Assembly (NCBI GenBank): GCA_964555685.1
Contig: CAZKTO010000005.1
Location: 1-64,000 of the forward strand
Length of the DNA: 64,000 nucleotides
Direction: 5' to 3'
From: CAZKTO01 sp964555685
Lineage (GTDB): Bacteria; Chloroflexota; Dehalococcoidia; SHYB01
Shown in pieces: positions 9,521 to 17,456 of the stretch. Positions within the stretch are counted from its first letter, which is position 1. The number at the start of each line of letters is the position of its first letter. The notes under the pieces are model-generated. The model searched no databases and was not told where the DNA came from. It saw only the letters and a program-made list of their open reading frames with translations. The position numbers were made by a program, and so were the translations under genes.

Positions 9521-10981
9521 GTGCTGCTCCTCGTCCTCGTCGTCATCCCCGCGGCGGCGGCGGGGGTTGTGCTGCTCATCCCGCGGTCACGCCCAGCGGC
9601 CATCAAGTGGACGGCGCTGCTCGCGGCGGCCGCGGCCCTGGGCCTCTCCATCGGCATCTTCGCCGCCTACGACCACGCCGAGGGCGGCTACCAGTTCCAG
9701 CGCCAGTGGGAGTGGGTGGAGAGCCTGGGCATCGCCTTCCACGTGGGCGTGGACGGCATCTCGGCGCCCATGCTGCTCCTCACGGGCATCGTCATGTTCA
9801 CCGGGGTCATCATCTCCTGGAACATCAACGACCGGCCCAAGGAGTACTTTGCCCTCTTCCTCACCCTCGTGACGGGCGTCTACGGCACCTTCATCGCCCT
9901 GGACCTCTTCTTCCTGTTCTTCTTCTACGAGCTGGCGATCCTGCCCATGTACCTCCTCATCGCCGTTTGGGGCAGCACGCGGAAGGAGTATGGGGCGCTC
10001 AAGCTCGTGCTCTACCTGACGGCCGGCAGCGTGCTCGTCTGGATCGCGATCCTGGCCATCTACGCCGAGGCGGACCTGGGGACGTTCAATCTGCTGGCGC
10101 TCCAGGATGTGGAGTTCGCCAAGGACTTCCAGACGGTCTTCTTCCCGCTGCTGCTCATCGGCTTCGGCGTGCTGGCGGGCCTGTGGCCGTTCCACACCTG
10201 GTCTCCCGATGGCCACGTGGCGGCGCCGACGGCCGTGAGCATGCTCCACGCCGGCGTGCTCATGAAGCTGGGCGCCTACGGCATCATCCGCGTCGGCATG
10301 ACCCTCTTTCCGGAGGGCGCCGGCGAGTGGCAGACGCCGTTCATCGCCCTGGCGACGGTGAACGTCGTCTACGGGGCGCTGGCGGCCATGGCCCAGCGCG
10401 ACCTGAAGTTCGTCATCGGCTACTCCAGCGTGGGCCACATGGGCCTGGTGCTGATGGGGCTGGCGACCATGGACAAGACCGGGATGAGCGGGGCCGTGTT
10501 CCAGATGTTCTCCCACGGCATCATGACGGCCCTCTTCTTCGCCGTTGTGGGCATCATCTACGACCGCGCCCACACCCGCGATATCGCCGTCTTCCAGGGC
10601 CTGTCCAAGCGCATGGGCGTCACGGCCGTCCTTTTCGCCTTCGCCGGGCTGGCGTCGCTGGGGATGCCGGGCCTCAGCGGGTTCGTGGCCGAGGTGCTGG
10701 TCTTCGTGGGGGCGTTCCAGACCTATCCGGTGGCTGGCGTCTTTGGCGTCATCGCCGCCATGCTGACGGCCGTCTACATCCTGCGGCTCATGGCCCGCGT
10801 CTTCTTCGGGCCGCTCGAACCGGCCTGGGAGCGGCTCACCGATGCCTCCCGGCACGAGGCCTTCGCCGGCGCGGTGCTGGTGGCCGTGCTGGTGCTGGCC
10901 GGCGTCTTCCCGCGGCCCTTCACCGATGTGATCGATAGCGGCGTCCAGAGCCTCCTCGCGGCGATGGGCGGCACGACATGA
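9521..10981 (+). CDS. nuoM: NADH-quinone oxidoreductase subunit M
   Basis: Antiporter-like proton-pumping subunit (ND4 type), 486 residues, about 14 helices. Key motifs: the glutamate in FFFYELAILPMYLLIAVWG, HTWSPDGHVAAPTAVSMLHAGVLMKLGAYG, and RDLKFVIGYSSVGHMG. The GTG start at 9521 is 15 nt from the best ribosome site GGAGG (9501-9505). An in-frame CTG at 9512 lies 6 nt from it and would add Leu-Ser-Asp, matching the MSD- start common in NuoM; the true start is therefore uncertain by three codons. Stop overlaps nuoN (ATGA). Confidence 0.94.
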   Translation: MLLLVLVVIPAAAAGVVLLIPRSRPAAIKWTALLAAAAALGLSIGIFAAYDHAEGGYQFQRQWEWVESLGIAFHVGVDGISAPMLLLTGIVMFTGVIISWNINDRPKEYFALFLTLVTGVYGTFIALDLFFLFFFYELAILPMYLLIAVWGSTRKEYGALKLVLYLTAGSVLVWIAILAIYAEADLGTFNLLALQDVEFAKDFQTVFFPLLLIGFGVLAGLWPFHTWSPDGHVAAPTAVSMLHAGVLMKLGAYGIIRVGMTLFPEGAGEWQTPFIALATVNVVYGALAAMAQRDLKFVIGYSSVGHMGLVLMGLATMDKTGMSGAVFQMFSHGIMTALFFAVVGIIYDRAHTRDIAVFQGLSKRMGVTAVLFAFAGLASLGMPGLSGFVAEVLVFVGAFQTYPVAGVFGVIAAMLTAVYILRLMARVFFGPLEPAWERLTDASRHEAFAGAVLVAVLVLAGVFPRPFTDVIDSGVQSLLAAMGGTT

Positions 10982-12417
10982 ACGTCGACTACGCCCTCTT
11001 CGTCCCCGAGTTCGTCATGGCCGGGTGGGCCCTGGTGGTGCTTACCATCGACCTCTTCCTGTCCGAGAGCCAGAAGCGCTGGCTGCCCTACATCGCCCTC
11101 GTGGGGATCTTCGGCGCCATGGGCTCGGTCTTCACCCTGGCCGGCGAGTCGGAGGCCCTCTACGGCGGCCTCTTCCTGGTGGACGGCTTCGCCCTCTTCT
11201 TCAAGGTCTTCCTGCTCGCCGTGGGGGCCTGCATGGTGCTGGCCTCCATCGACTACGTGCGGCGGGAGCTGACGCACCCCGGCGAGTACTACGGCATCCT
11301 GCTCTTCTCGCTGATGGCGATGATGTCCATGGCGGCCGCGGGCGAGCTCCTGACGGCCTACATCTCCCTGGAGCTCTTCAGCTTCTGCCTCTACATCCTG
11401 GCGGGTTACGCGTTCCACCGGCCCAAGGGCATGGAGGCCGGGATCAAGTACATCCTGCTGGGGGCCTTCTCGTCGGCCATCCTGCTCTACGGACTCAGCC
11501 TGGTGTACGGCTCGCTGGGGACGACGACCTTTGCCGGCATCGCCGAAGCGCTCCAGCACGGCGGCGACGCTCCAGCGGCCTTCCTCGCCGGACTGGTGCT
11601 GGTCATCGTGGGCTTTGGGTTCAAAGTGACGGCGGTCCCCTTTCACATGTGGGCGCCCGACGTCTACGAGGGGGCGCCGACGCCGGTGACGGCCTATCTC
11701 GCCGTCGCCTCCAAGGCCGTGAGCTTCGCCCTCTTCTTGCGCCTGTTCTCCATGGCCTTCGGCCCCGCCCTGGACGACTGGAGGGGCATCATCGCGGGCA
11801 TCTCCGCGGCCACGATCCTCCTCGGGAACCTCGTCGCCATCGCCCAGCGGAACATCAAGCGGATGCTCGCCTACTCGAGCATCGCGCAGGCGGGGTACAT
11901 GCTGATCGGTATCGCCGCCCTCTCGCCGCGCGCCTCCGAGGGTCTGCTCTTCCACATCGTCGGCTACTCGGCCACCACCTTCGCCGCCTTCTCCTGCGTC
12001 ATCGCCTACGAGAACCTGACCGGCAAGCAGGAGATCGCCGGCTACGCCGGGCTGGGCAGGCGCCAGCCGTTCCTGGCCCTCGTCCTGAGCGCGGCCCTCT
12101 TCTCGCTGGCGGGGCTGCCCATCTTCTCCGGCTTCGCCACCAAGTTCTACCTCTTCACCGCCGCCGCCCAAGAGGACCTCCTCTGGCTCGTGGCCATCGC
12201 CATCACCGGCAGCCTCATCTCGCTCTACTACTACCTGATGGTCATCAAGCAGATGTACCTGGGCGAATCGGAGGAGCGGGAGCCGCTGCGCCTCTCGCCC
12301 CGGACGCTCGCGCTCCTGGGCACGCTGCTGGCAGCCGTCGTCCTCTTCGGCGTCTACCCGGGGCCCCTCATCGACCTCATCCAGGACGCGACGGGCGTGC
12401 TGCCGTTCCCCGGCTGA
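10978..12417 (+). CDS. nuoN: NADH-quinone oxidoreductase subunit N
   Basis: Third antiporter-like subunit (ND2 type), 479 residues, about 14 helices. The glutamate in TAYISLELFSFCLYILAGY, the HMWAPDVYEGAPTPVTAYLAVASK block and NIKRMLAYSSIAQAGYMLIG identify it. Last gene of the operon: no nuoE, nuoF or nuoG follows, and the next gene has its own promoter. The complex encoded here is thus the 11-subunit form without the NADH-oxidising module. Confidence 0.95.
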   Translation: MNVDYALFVPEFVMAGWALVVLTIDLFLSESQKRWLPYIALVGIFGAMGSVFTLAGESEALYGGLFLVDGFALFFKVFLLAVGACMVLASIDYVRRELTHPGEYYGILLFSLMAMMSMAAAGELLTAYISLELFSFCLYILAGYAFHRPKGMEAGIKYILLGAFSSAILLYGLSLVYGSLGTTTFAGIAEALQHGGDAPAAFLAGLVLVIVGFGFKVTAVPFHMWAPDVYEGAPTPVTAYLAVASKAVSFALFLRLFSMAFGPALDDWRGIIAGISAATILLGNLVAIAQRNIKRMLAYSSIAQAGYMLIGIAALSPRASEGLLFHIVGYSATTFAAFSCVIAYENLTGKQEIAGYAGLGRRQPFLALVLSAALFSLAGLPIFSGFATKFYLFTAAAQEDLLWLVAIAITGSLISLYYYLMVIKQMYLGESEEREPLRLSPRTLALLGTLLAAVVLFGVYPGPLIDLIQDATGVLPFPG

Positions 12418-12439
12418 CGCCAGCCCGCCACCAGCGTGT

Positions 12440-12468
12440 TTGACGGGTGCGTTCCTCCTTCGTATAGT
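12440..12468 (+). promoter_or_regulatory. Sigma-70-type promoter downstream of nuoN
   Basis: TTGACG (12440-12445), 17-nt spacer, TATAGT (12463-12468). The predicted transcript starts about 20 nt before the ATG at 12496, so this should drive the two paralogous genes that follow. Confidence 0.65.
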
Positions 12469-12495
12469 GCGCCTATCGCATGAACGGGGACCGCT

Positions 12496-13176
12496 ATGGC
12501 CGTCTACGTCTTCGAGCGGATCAACGTCATCGGCGGGGGCCGGGGCAAGTTCGTCGAGCTGGTGCGGAGGAAGTGGGCCGCCCACGCCGAGGCCGCTCAC
12601 GGCGTGCGCCTCGCCGGCGTCTGGGCCACCGTCGGCAGCACGGCCGCCTGGCCCGAGGCGAACGTGCTGTGGGAGATGGACGATTGGGCGCACTTCGCCG
12701 CGGCGTCGGCTGCCCAGCACCCCATGGAGGAGCGGGACTCGTACGCCCTGGAGCTCTGGCGCCAGGCCCTGGACTGGCGCTCCGGCGGCGAGAGCGCGCT
12801 CCTCGTGCCCTCCAGCTTCACGCCCACGGTGGCGCAGCTCCGGGCGGGCGGGGTCTCCGGCCCCGTCTCTCTGTACGAGGAGGTACGCACCCTCCCTGGC
12901 AAGATGGATGCCTACCACGCTGCGCTGGAGGCGGAGTATCTTCCCGCCGCCGGGGCGCGGGGGCTGCGCCTCATGGGGGCCTACCGGCACGCCGTCCAGC
13001 CGAACCGTGGCGTGAATATCTGGGTCATAGCGAGCTGGGACGACTGCCGCCGCATCATGGAGTCCGACGAGAGCCATCCGGGCGTGGCGCAGTGGCGGCG
13101 GCGCTGCGCGGGCCTGCTGGACGACCAGAACGGCTGGCTCATCGTGCCGCCGCCGCAGGGCGCCCTGCGGACCTAG
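12496..13176 (+). CDS. Two-domain NIPSNAP/EthD-like dimeric alpha/beta-barrel protein
   Basis: 226 residues made of two repeats of a ferredoxin-like fold. The first half opens VYVFERINVIGGGRGKFVELV and continues RLAGVWATV...NVLWEMDDWAHF. The second half opens VSLYEEVRTLPGKMDAYHAAL and continues RLMGAYRHAV...NIWVIASWDDC. This pattern of a chain-leading beta strand, PGK, then W-x-x-x-W/D is that of NIPSNAP and other dimeric alpha/beta-barrel proteins. Some relatives are ring-modifying monooxygenases or decarboxylases, others have no known activity. Short leader (about 20 nt) after a good promoter. It is 24 nt from its paralogue and presumably co-transcribed. Function not assigned. Confidence 0.7.
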   Translation: MAVYVFERINVIGGGRGKFVELVRRKWAAHAEAAHGVRLAGVWATVGSTAAWPEANVLWEMDDWAHFAAASAAQHPMEERDSYALELWRQALDWRSGGESALLVPSSFTPTVAQLRAGGVSGPVSLYEEVRTLPGKMDAYHAALEAEYLPAAGARGLRLMGAYRHAVQPNRGVNIWVIASWDDCRRIMESDESHPGVAQWRRRCAGLLDDQNGWLIVPPPQGALRT

Positions 13177-13200
13177 CATGATCGGGGAGGCGCCCTCGCC

Positions 13201-13893
13201 ATGACCATCTACCTCCATGAGATCATCCACACGGTGCCCGGCCAGGAAGAGCCCTACATGGCCAGCGTGCTTTCGCTCCAGTACGTCCCGGAGCGGCTCG
13301 GCCGGTCCGAGCGGTACACCGGCTCAGCCCAGTGGCGGACGACGGGCGCCTCCGGCCTCTGGCCCAAGGTGATCAACCTGTGGGAGCACGACGGCTGGGG
13401 CGGCCTCGTCGGCAACCTCTCCCGCCAGTTCACCGACGTCCAGCGCGATACCGAGATGGAGGACTGGTGGAACCGGAACCTGCACCTGCGCCGAGGCGGC
13501 TACGACCGGGTCCTGCTCCCGGCCTCGTTCAGCCCCGAGATCTCAGGGCTGGTGCGCGAGGGCTATCAGGCGCGGGTCTTTCTCCACGAGATCGCCGCGG
13601 TGCCCTGGGGCCGGCGGGACGAGTACGTGGCCCGGCTGGGTTCGGCGTTCCTGCCGGCGGCGCAGCGCCACGGCTGGCGCCTCGTGGGGGCGTACACGGT
13701 GGCGATGCGCCCGCGGGAGGTCCTGACGATCTGGGGGATGGCCGAGTGGGCGGCTCTTGGGCGGCTGATGGACGCCCGCTCGCGCGACGCTGCGCTCAAG
13801 GAGTGGTTCGCCTACCGCGAGGCCGTGGTGACGCGCAGCGAGGAGATGGTGCTGCTGCCTGGGCGGCACGATAGGCTGCGGAAGGCGGAGTAG
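13201..13893 (+). CDS. Two-domain NIPSNAP/EthD-like protein, paralogue of the preceding gene
   Basis: 230 residues with the same two-repeat layout as its neighbour. Half one runs from TIYLHEIIHTVPGQEEPYMA to VINLWEHDGWGGLV. Half two runs from ARVFLHEIAAVPWGRRDEYVARL to GWRLVGAYTVAMRPREVLTIWGMAEWAAL. The shared LPAAxxxGxRLxGAY segment shows the pair arose by tandem duplication. No signal peptide or membrane segment. The substrate is unknown. Possible partner of the flavin oxidoreductase encoded convergently at 14.7-15.7 kb, by position only. Confidence 0.7.
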   Translation: MTIYLHEIIHTVPGQEEPYMASVLSLQYVPERLGRSERYTGSAQWRTTGASGLWPKVINLWEHDGWGGLVGNLSRQFTDVQRDTEMEDWWNRNLHLRRGGYDRVLLPASFSPEISGLVREGYQARVFLHEIAAVPWGRRDEYVARLGSAFLPAAQRHGWRLVGAYTVAMRPREVLTIWGMAEWAALGRLMDARSRDAALKEWFAYREAVVTRSEEMVLLPGRHDRLRKAE

Positions 13894-13897
13894 GGGC

Positions 13898-13966
13898 CCG
13901 CTCCCTCTCTGGCACGGAGAGGGCGAGTCCCCCTTCCCGCGCAGGGCAGGGGCAGGGGTTAGGGTC
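13898..13966. repeat. C/T-rich hairpin repeat between convergent genes
   Basis: Contains complementary CTCTCT/AGAGGG-type arms followed by a G-rich run ending ggggttagggtctc. It belongs to the CCCTCTCC...GGAGAGGG family seen at 14699, 18489, 24615, 25073, 46710 and 60310. It may act as a two-way terminator for the converging genes, but no T-tract follows. Confidence 0.45.
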
Positions 13967-13971
13967 TCGCC

Positions 13972-14685
13972 TCACACCGGCTTCAGCCCGCGCATGAACT
14001 CCCGGAAGGCCTCGGGACCGGTGGGACCGTAGACGGCGTCCCACACGTCGCACTCCATGTACCGGGAGCCGCGGGCCCCCTCGTAGATCTTATAGTCCGT
14101 CGCCGGCTTGATGGAGAGCTTGATCTCCTCGTTGGGCTTCCACTCCGAGCCCAGGAGCGAGGCCTCCTTGTCGCGGAAGCTCCGCATGACCAGGAACATC
14201 TCCGGGTCCGCGAGGTCGGCCGCGATCTCGTACGAGAGGAGACCGGGCTGGCGCGCCCAGACGGAGGCGCAGTTGCGCCGGTAGGGGTGCCAGAGGTGCT
14301 GCTTCGCCCTGGGCACGTGGACGCGGATGTGGTTCGTGAACCCGAAGCTCCCGCCGTAGCCGGTCACGCCCCGCTCCATACCGAAGACGACGTCGATGAG
14401 CTGGTACTCCTTGAAGACCGTCGGGAAGCCCTCGCTGAGGCCCAGGTCCGGGTTCGTCTTGACGGCGAGCTGGACCTCGGGCGAGGCCAGGGCACGGTCC
14501 GAGTCGGCCTTGCCGCGCCAGATGCGGTGGGAGACCCAGTTGGCGGGCTTGTTGCGGTCGCGCAGGAGACGCATGAGGACGAGGCCCGGCTGGCGCGACA
14601 TGACCGAGAGGTTGTTGTGGGCGTGGGCCGCCCAGATATCGAACTTGGCGGGGACGACGCCGAACTCGATGTGGTGGACGTACAT
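13972..14685 (-). CDS. Two-domain dimeric alpha/beta-barrel (ABM-like) protein
   Basis: 237 residues. The N-terminal half (VHHIEFGVVPAKFDIWAAHAHNNLSVMSRQPGLVLMRLLRDRNKPANWVSHRIW, split here by eye) and the second half (HIRVHVPRAKQHLWHPYRRNCASVWARQPGLLSYEIAADLADPEMFLVMRSF) each show the beta-alpha-beta pattern of antibiotic-biosynthesis-monooxygenase-like domains. The shared ARQPGLLSYE / SRQPGLVLMR motif marks the duplication. It is distantly like the two genes on the other strand. It lies 48 nt downstream of the LLM oxidoreductase on the same strand, so the two probably form one transcript. Function unknown. Confidence 0.65.
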   Translation of the reverse strand: MYVHHIEFGVVPAKFDIWAAHAHNNLSVMSRQPGLVLMRLLRDRNKPANWVSHRIWRGKADSDRALASPEVQLAVKTNPDLGLSEGFPTVFKEYQLIDVVFGMERGVTGYGGSFGFTNHIRVHVPRAKQHLWHPYRRNCASVWARQPGLLSYEIAADLADPEMFLVMRSFRDKEASLLGSEWKPNEEIKLSIKPATDYKIYEGARGSRYMECDVWDAVYGPTGPEAFREFMRGLKPV

Positions 14686-14698
14686 ACCTCACCCCCCT

Positions 14699-14723
14699 CC
14701 CCCTCTCCCGCGAGGAGAGGGGG
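14699..14723. repeat. Hairpin repeat, CCCCCTCTCC / GGAGAGGGGG
   Basis: Perfect 10-bp arms around a 5-nt loop, between the LLM gene and the downstream gene of the same transcript. Same dispersed C/T-rich hairpin family as at 24615 and 46710. Confidence 0.6.
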
Positions 14724-14733
14724 CACAGTCAAA

Positions 14734-15663
14734 TCAGCGAAAGGCCGGGATCACCTCTTCGGCGAAGGCCTGGAGGGCCTCCCAGTCGAAGGGCGGGCGC
14801 AGCGCGATGTTCAGGTTCTTGGCGCCGATGGCCGCGAACCTGCCGACCTGCTCGATGGCCTCCTGGGGCGAGCCCAGGAGCATCCCTGGGGCGATGCGGT
14901 CGGCGGCGGCGCCCCACGACTGGCGGAACTGCTCGCGGATGCGCTTCGCCGCGCGCTCGTCCGCGCCCAGGTAGAAGCCCACGTTGATGCTGCGCTCGAT
15001 GGTCGCCGGGTCGCGCCGCTCCCGCTCGCACCACTGGTCCAGGACGGCGTTCTTGTGCTTGAAGGCCTCGGGCGAGATGTAGGCGGCGTTCCAGCCGTCG
15101 GCGTGGCGCGCGGCGATGCGCAGCGTCCGCTTCTCGCCCTGGCCCCCCACGAAGACGGGCAGCTTCGCCTGGACGGGCGGCGGCAGGCATCGGACGTTTT
15201 TGACCCGGAAGTGGCGCCCCTCGAAGGTGGTTGTCTCCTTGGTCAGCATCGATTGAACGATCTGGACGCACTCCTCGAGCATGTCGAGGCGGGTCCTGGC
15301 GGGCGGGAAGTCGAAGCCGAAGGCCTCGTACTCGTGCACGTGCCAGCCGGCGCCGAGGCCCAGCGCCGCGCGGCCGTTCGAGATATGATCGATGGTCGTG
15401 GCCACCTTGGCCAGCACGCTCGGCGGGCGATAGCCGGCCGAGTAGACGAGGCAGCCCACGCGCACGTTCCGCGTGACGGCGGCCAGCGCCGCCATGATGG
15501 AGACGGTCTCGAAGACGGGGCTGGCGCCGCCGGTATACGGCGATTCGTAGAAGTGGTCCCAGACGGAGACCCACTTGAAGCCGGAGCTATCGGCCAGGCG
15601 CCAGGCGCGGCGCAGGTCCTCATAGCTCGAGTCCTGCTGGCCCGTGTGGATGCCGAAGTTCAT
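14734..15663 (-). CDS. LLM-class F420/FMN-dependent oxidoreductase
   Basis: 309 residues with the TIM-barrel pattern of bacterial luciferase-like oxidoreductases: an N-terminal MNFGIHTGQQ strand, WVSVWDHFYESPY, RVGCLVYSAGYRPPSVLAKV, and LGLGAGWHVHEYEAFGFDF followed by VFVGGQGEKRTLRIAARHADGWN. The GLGAGWHxxEYxAFGFxF block is typical of a predicted F420-dependent subfamily. The cofactor (F420 or FMN) and substrate cannot be settled here. I start it at the ATG with TTTGGAG nine nt upstream; five extra upstream residues are possible. SAR202-type Chloroflexota carry many such enzymes, proposed to attack recalcitrant organics. Confidence 0.85.
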   Translation of the reverse strand: MNFGIHTGQQDSSYEDLRRAWRLADSSGFKWVSVWDHFYESPYTGGASPVFETVSIMAALAAVTRNVRVGCLVYSAGYRPPSVLAKVATTIDHISNGRAALGLGAGWHVHEYEAFGFDFPPARTRLDMLEECVQIVQSMLTKETTTFEGRHFRVKNVRCLPPPVQAKLPVFVGGQGEKRTLRIAARHADGWNAAYISPEAFKHKNAVLDQWCERERRDPATIERSINVGFYLGADERAAKRIREQFRQSWGAAADRIAPGMLLGSPQEAIEQVGRFAAIGAKNLNIALRPPFDWEALQAFAEEVIPAFR

Positions 15664-15732
15664 GGACGCGCGCTCCAAAGGGTGGCGACATGGTAGCGGC
15701 TCGCTGGGAGAATGGCAACGAGGGACAGTTGT

Positions 15733-16062
15733 CAGGGCAATCGCGTCTTGTCATAAAACAGGCCGCTCTCCGCCCGCCCCGACTTGTCGGGGCGGGCGGA
15801 GAGCGGCCCCCCGCCGTAGGCGGGATTCCGGAGACCTTTGCCTCGGAAGCACGTTACACGACACATCGAAGGTTACTCAACCGTTGAGCTCTTGGCTTCC
15901 TGGAGTTGGCAACGCCCTAACCCCCTGGCCCCCTTCCCTAAAGAGGAAGGGGGTATCGTCCCTCTCCTTGCAGGAGAGGGACGGGAGGGAGAGGGCTATA
16001 AGGATGAAGAGTGACAGCAAACAACGTGCACCGGGTTGAGTCAATAAGACGCGATCGCCCTG
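15733..16062. mobile_element. MITE-like element 1 with terminal inverted repeats
   Basis: 330 bp that fill most of the 476-nt gap upstream of the Rrf2 gene. The left end reads CAGGGCAATCGCGTCTTGT, and the right end is its inverted copy (18 bp with two or three mismatches). The last 57 nt match the last 57 nt of element 2 (18632-18688) at 47 positions, and the first 22 nt match at 20. Inside are a long palindrome and C/T-rich hairpins. No reading frame for a transposase. No convincing target-site duplication was found. Confidence 0.6.
15761..15808. repeat. 48-nt perfect palindrome with CCCCGAC-GTCGGGG core
   Basis: 23-bp arms (GGCCGCTCTCCGCCCGCC..., inverted copy follows) with a central TT. 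The core GCCCCGAC-TT-GTCGGGGC is one of eight clear copies in the window; the flanking arm sequence differs between copies yet stays complementary. Inside MITE-like element 1. Confidence 0.8.
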
Positions 16063-16081
16063 GGACGGGTTGTTGACTTTG

Positions 16082-16110
16082 TTGATGGTTCAGGTCGGCG
16101 CTGGTATACT
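16082..16110 (+). promoter_or_regulatory. Extended -10 promoter for the Rrf2-moeB-cysM operon
   Basis: TTGATG (16082-16087), 17-nt spacer, TATACT (16105-16110) preceded by TGG, an extended -10. The transcript should start about 20 nt before the Rrf2 start codon. Rrf2 regulators often repress their own promoter, so the operator is probably here. Confidence 0.65.
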
Positions 16111-16139
16111 TTGTGGTTGGGGGCTGGCCGGGAGGCGCG

Positions 16140-16577
16140 ATGCGAGTCTCGATGAAGGTAGACTATGGCGTGCGGGCGCTGGTGGACCTCGCCCAGAACA
16201 CCGGTCAGGGGCCCGTGCAGACGGCGGAGATTGCCCAGCGGCAGGGCGTGCCCGAGCCGTACCTGGACCAGCTCCTGGGGACGCTCCGCAAGGTCGGATT
16301 CGTCAAGAGCCGGCGCGGGCCCAATGGGGGCTACGTGCTGGCGATGGAGCCCTCGACGATCACGCTGGACCAGGTGGTCAACGCGCTGGATGGGCCCACG
16401 GTCCCCATCGACTGCCTGGACGGCTCGATGGACTGCTCGCTGGCGGGACGGTGCGCGCAGCAGGACGTATGGAGGCATATCGAGGGGCTGCTGCATGCGC
16501 TTCTGAGCTCGACCAGCGTCGGCGACCTGGCCATGGGCCAGAAGCTGCACGACCAGCGCACCATGTACTACATTTGA
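16140..16577 (+). CDS. Rrf2-family transcriptional regulator
   Basis: 145 residues. Winged-helix N-terminus MRVSMKVDYGVRALVDLA, recognition region IAQRQGVPEPYLDQLLGTLRKVGFVKSRRGPNGGYVL. Three cysteines with C-x6-C-x5-C spacing (DCLDGSMDCSLAGRC) are kept, the pattern that binds an Fe-S cluster in IscR, RsrR and NsrR; it may therefore sense Fe-S or cysteine status, as CymR-type members do. The start was chosen to match the family N-terminus; GGAGG is only 4 nt upstream, and an ATG four codons on is possible. First gene of a three-gene operon with an E1-like activating enzyme and a cysteine synthase, which fits control of sulfur assimilation. Confidence 0.85.
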   Translation: MRVSMKVDYGVRALVDLAQNTGQGPVQTAEIAQRQGVPEPYLDQLLGTLRKVGFVKSRRGPNGGYVLAMEPSTITLDQVVNALDGPTVPIDCLDGSMDCSLAGRCAQQDVWRHIEGLLHALLSSTSVGDLAMGQKLHDQRTMYYI

Positions 16578-16610
16578 TCGCGTCGCCGGACGCGGCAGGT
16601 GAGGCAATCC

Positions 16611-17429
16611 ATGACGACGACCGTTCAGCCGTTCACGCCTGAGCAGCTCAAGCGGTACAGCCGCCACATCATCATGCCCCAGGTGGGCGGCAACGGGCAG
16701 CGCAAGCTGCTCAACGCCAAGGTGCTCCTCATCGGGGCGGGCGGCCTCGGCTCGCCCACGGCCCTCTACCTGGCCGCCGCCGGCGTCGGCACCCTCGGCA
16801 TCGTCGACTTCGATGTCGTCGACTTCTCGAACCTTCAGCGCCAGATCCTGCACCGTACCAGCGACGTGGGCCGGCCCAAGGTCCTCTCGGCCAAAGACAC
16901 CCTCAACGACATCAACCCCGGTGTGAAGATCGTCCCGTACCAGATGAAGCTCTCCTCCGAGAACGTCATGGAGATCTTCGGCGACTACGACATCATCGTG
17001 GACGGGAGCGATAACTTCGCCACGCGCTATCTGGTGAACGACGCCTGCTACCTGGCCAAGAAGACGTGCATCCACGGCAGCATCTTCCTCTTCGACGGGC
17101 AGGCGACGGTCTTCGAGCCCGGCCAGGGCTGCTACCGCTGCCTCTACCCGTCGCCGCCGCCCGCGGGGATGGCGCCCAGCTGCGCCGAGGCCGGCGTCTT
17201 CGGGGTGCTCCCGGGCATCATCGGCTCCATCCAGGCCGTCGAGGCCATCAAGCTCATCCTCGGCCTCGGGGAGACCCTGGTGAACCGCCTGCTCATCTTC
17301 GACGCTCTCGATATGTCCTTCCGCATCGTCAAGCTGCGCCGGGACCCCGACTGCCCGCTCTGCGGCGACCGCCCCACCATCAAAGAGCTGATCGACTACG
17401 AGGCCTTCTGCGGCACGGGCCCAGCCTAG
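16611..17429 (+). CDS. MoeB/ThiF-family E1-like sulfur-carrier adenylyltransferase
   Basis: 272 residues. Adenylates the C-terminal glycine of a ubiquitin-like sulfur carrier (MoaD, ThiS or CysO type). N-terminus RYSRHIIMPQVGGNGQRKL, nucleotide motif LLIGAGGLGSPTALYLAAAGVG, adenylation residues in DFDVVDFSNLQRQILH, and a structural zinc site from CYRCLYPSPPP and CPLC. No rhodanese domain follows, so it is the short form, unlike MoeZ. ATG start with AGGTGAGG upstream; an upstream GTG adds four residues. It sits 27 nt from the cysteine synthase gene. That pairing resembles the mycobacterial carrier-dependent cysteine route, though no carrier gene is adjacent. moaD at 25.1 kb is another possible client. 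Confidence 0.85.
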   Translation: MTTTVQPFTPEQLKRYSRHIIMPQVGGNGQRKLLNAKVLLIGAGGLGSPTALYLAAAGVGTLGIVDFDVVDFSNLQRQILHRTSDVGRPKVLSAKDTLNDINPGVKIVPYQMKLSSENVMEIFGDYDIIVDGSDNFATRYLVNDACYLAKKTCIHGSIFLFDGQATVFEPGQGCYRCLYPSPPPAGMAPSCAEAGVFGVLPGIIGSIQAVEAIKLILGLGETLVNRLLIFDALDMSFRIVKLRRDPDCPLCGDRPTIKELIDYEAFCGTGPA

Positions 17430-17456
17430 CCCGGCCCCCTCGTCCCCTCCCCGCGG

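Noticed and set aside
7423..13230. Very long open frames antisense to the nuo genes (for example 744 and 818 codons)
   Set aside because: They mirror the codon bias of GC-rich real genes, have His/Arg/Gly-rich composition, and no domain or ribosome site; the sense genes are certain.
15664..15678. Longer start for the LLM gene at 15678
   Set aside because: Adds MERAS without a ribosome site, whereas the next ATG has TTTGGAG at normal spacing and the family N-terminus.
15720..16075. Target-site duplication flanking MITE-like element 1 (GGACAGTTGT against GGACGGGTTGT)
   Set aside because: The match is imperfect and not in register with the element ends; not accepted as a true duplication.
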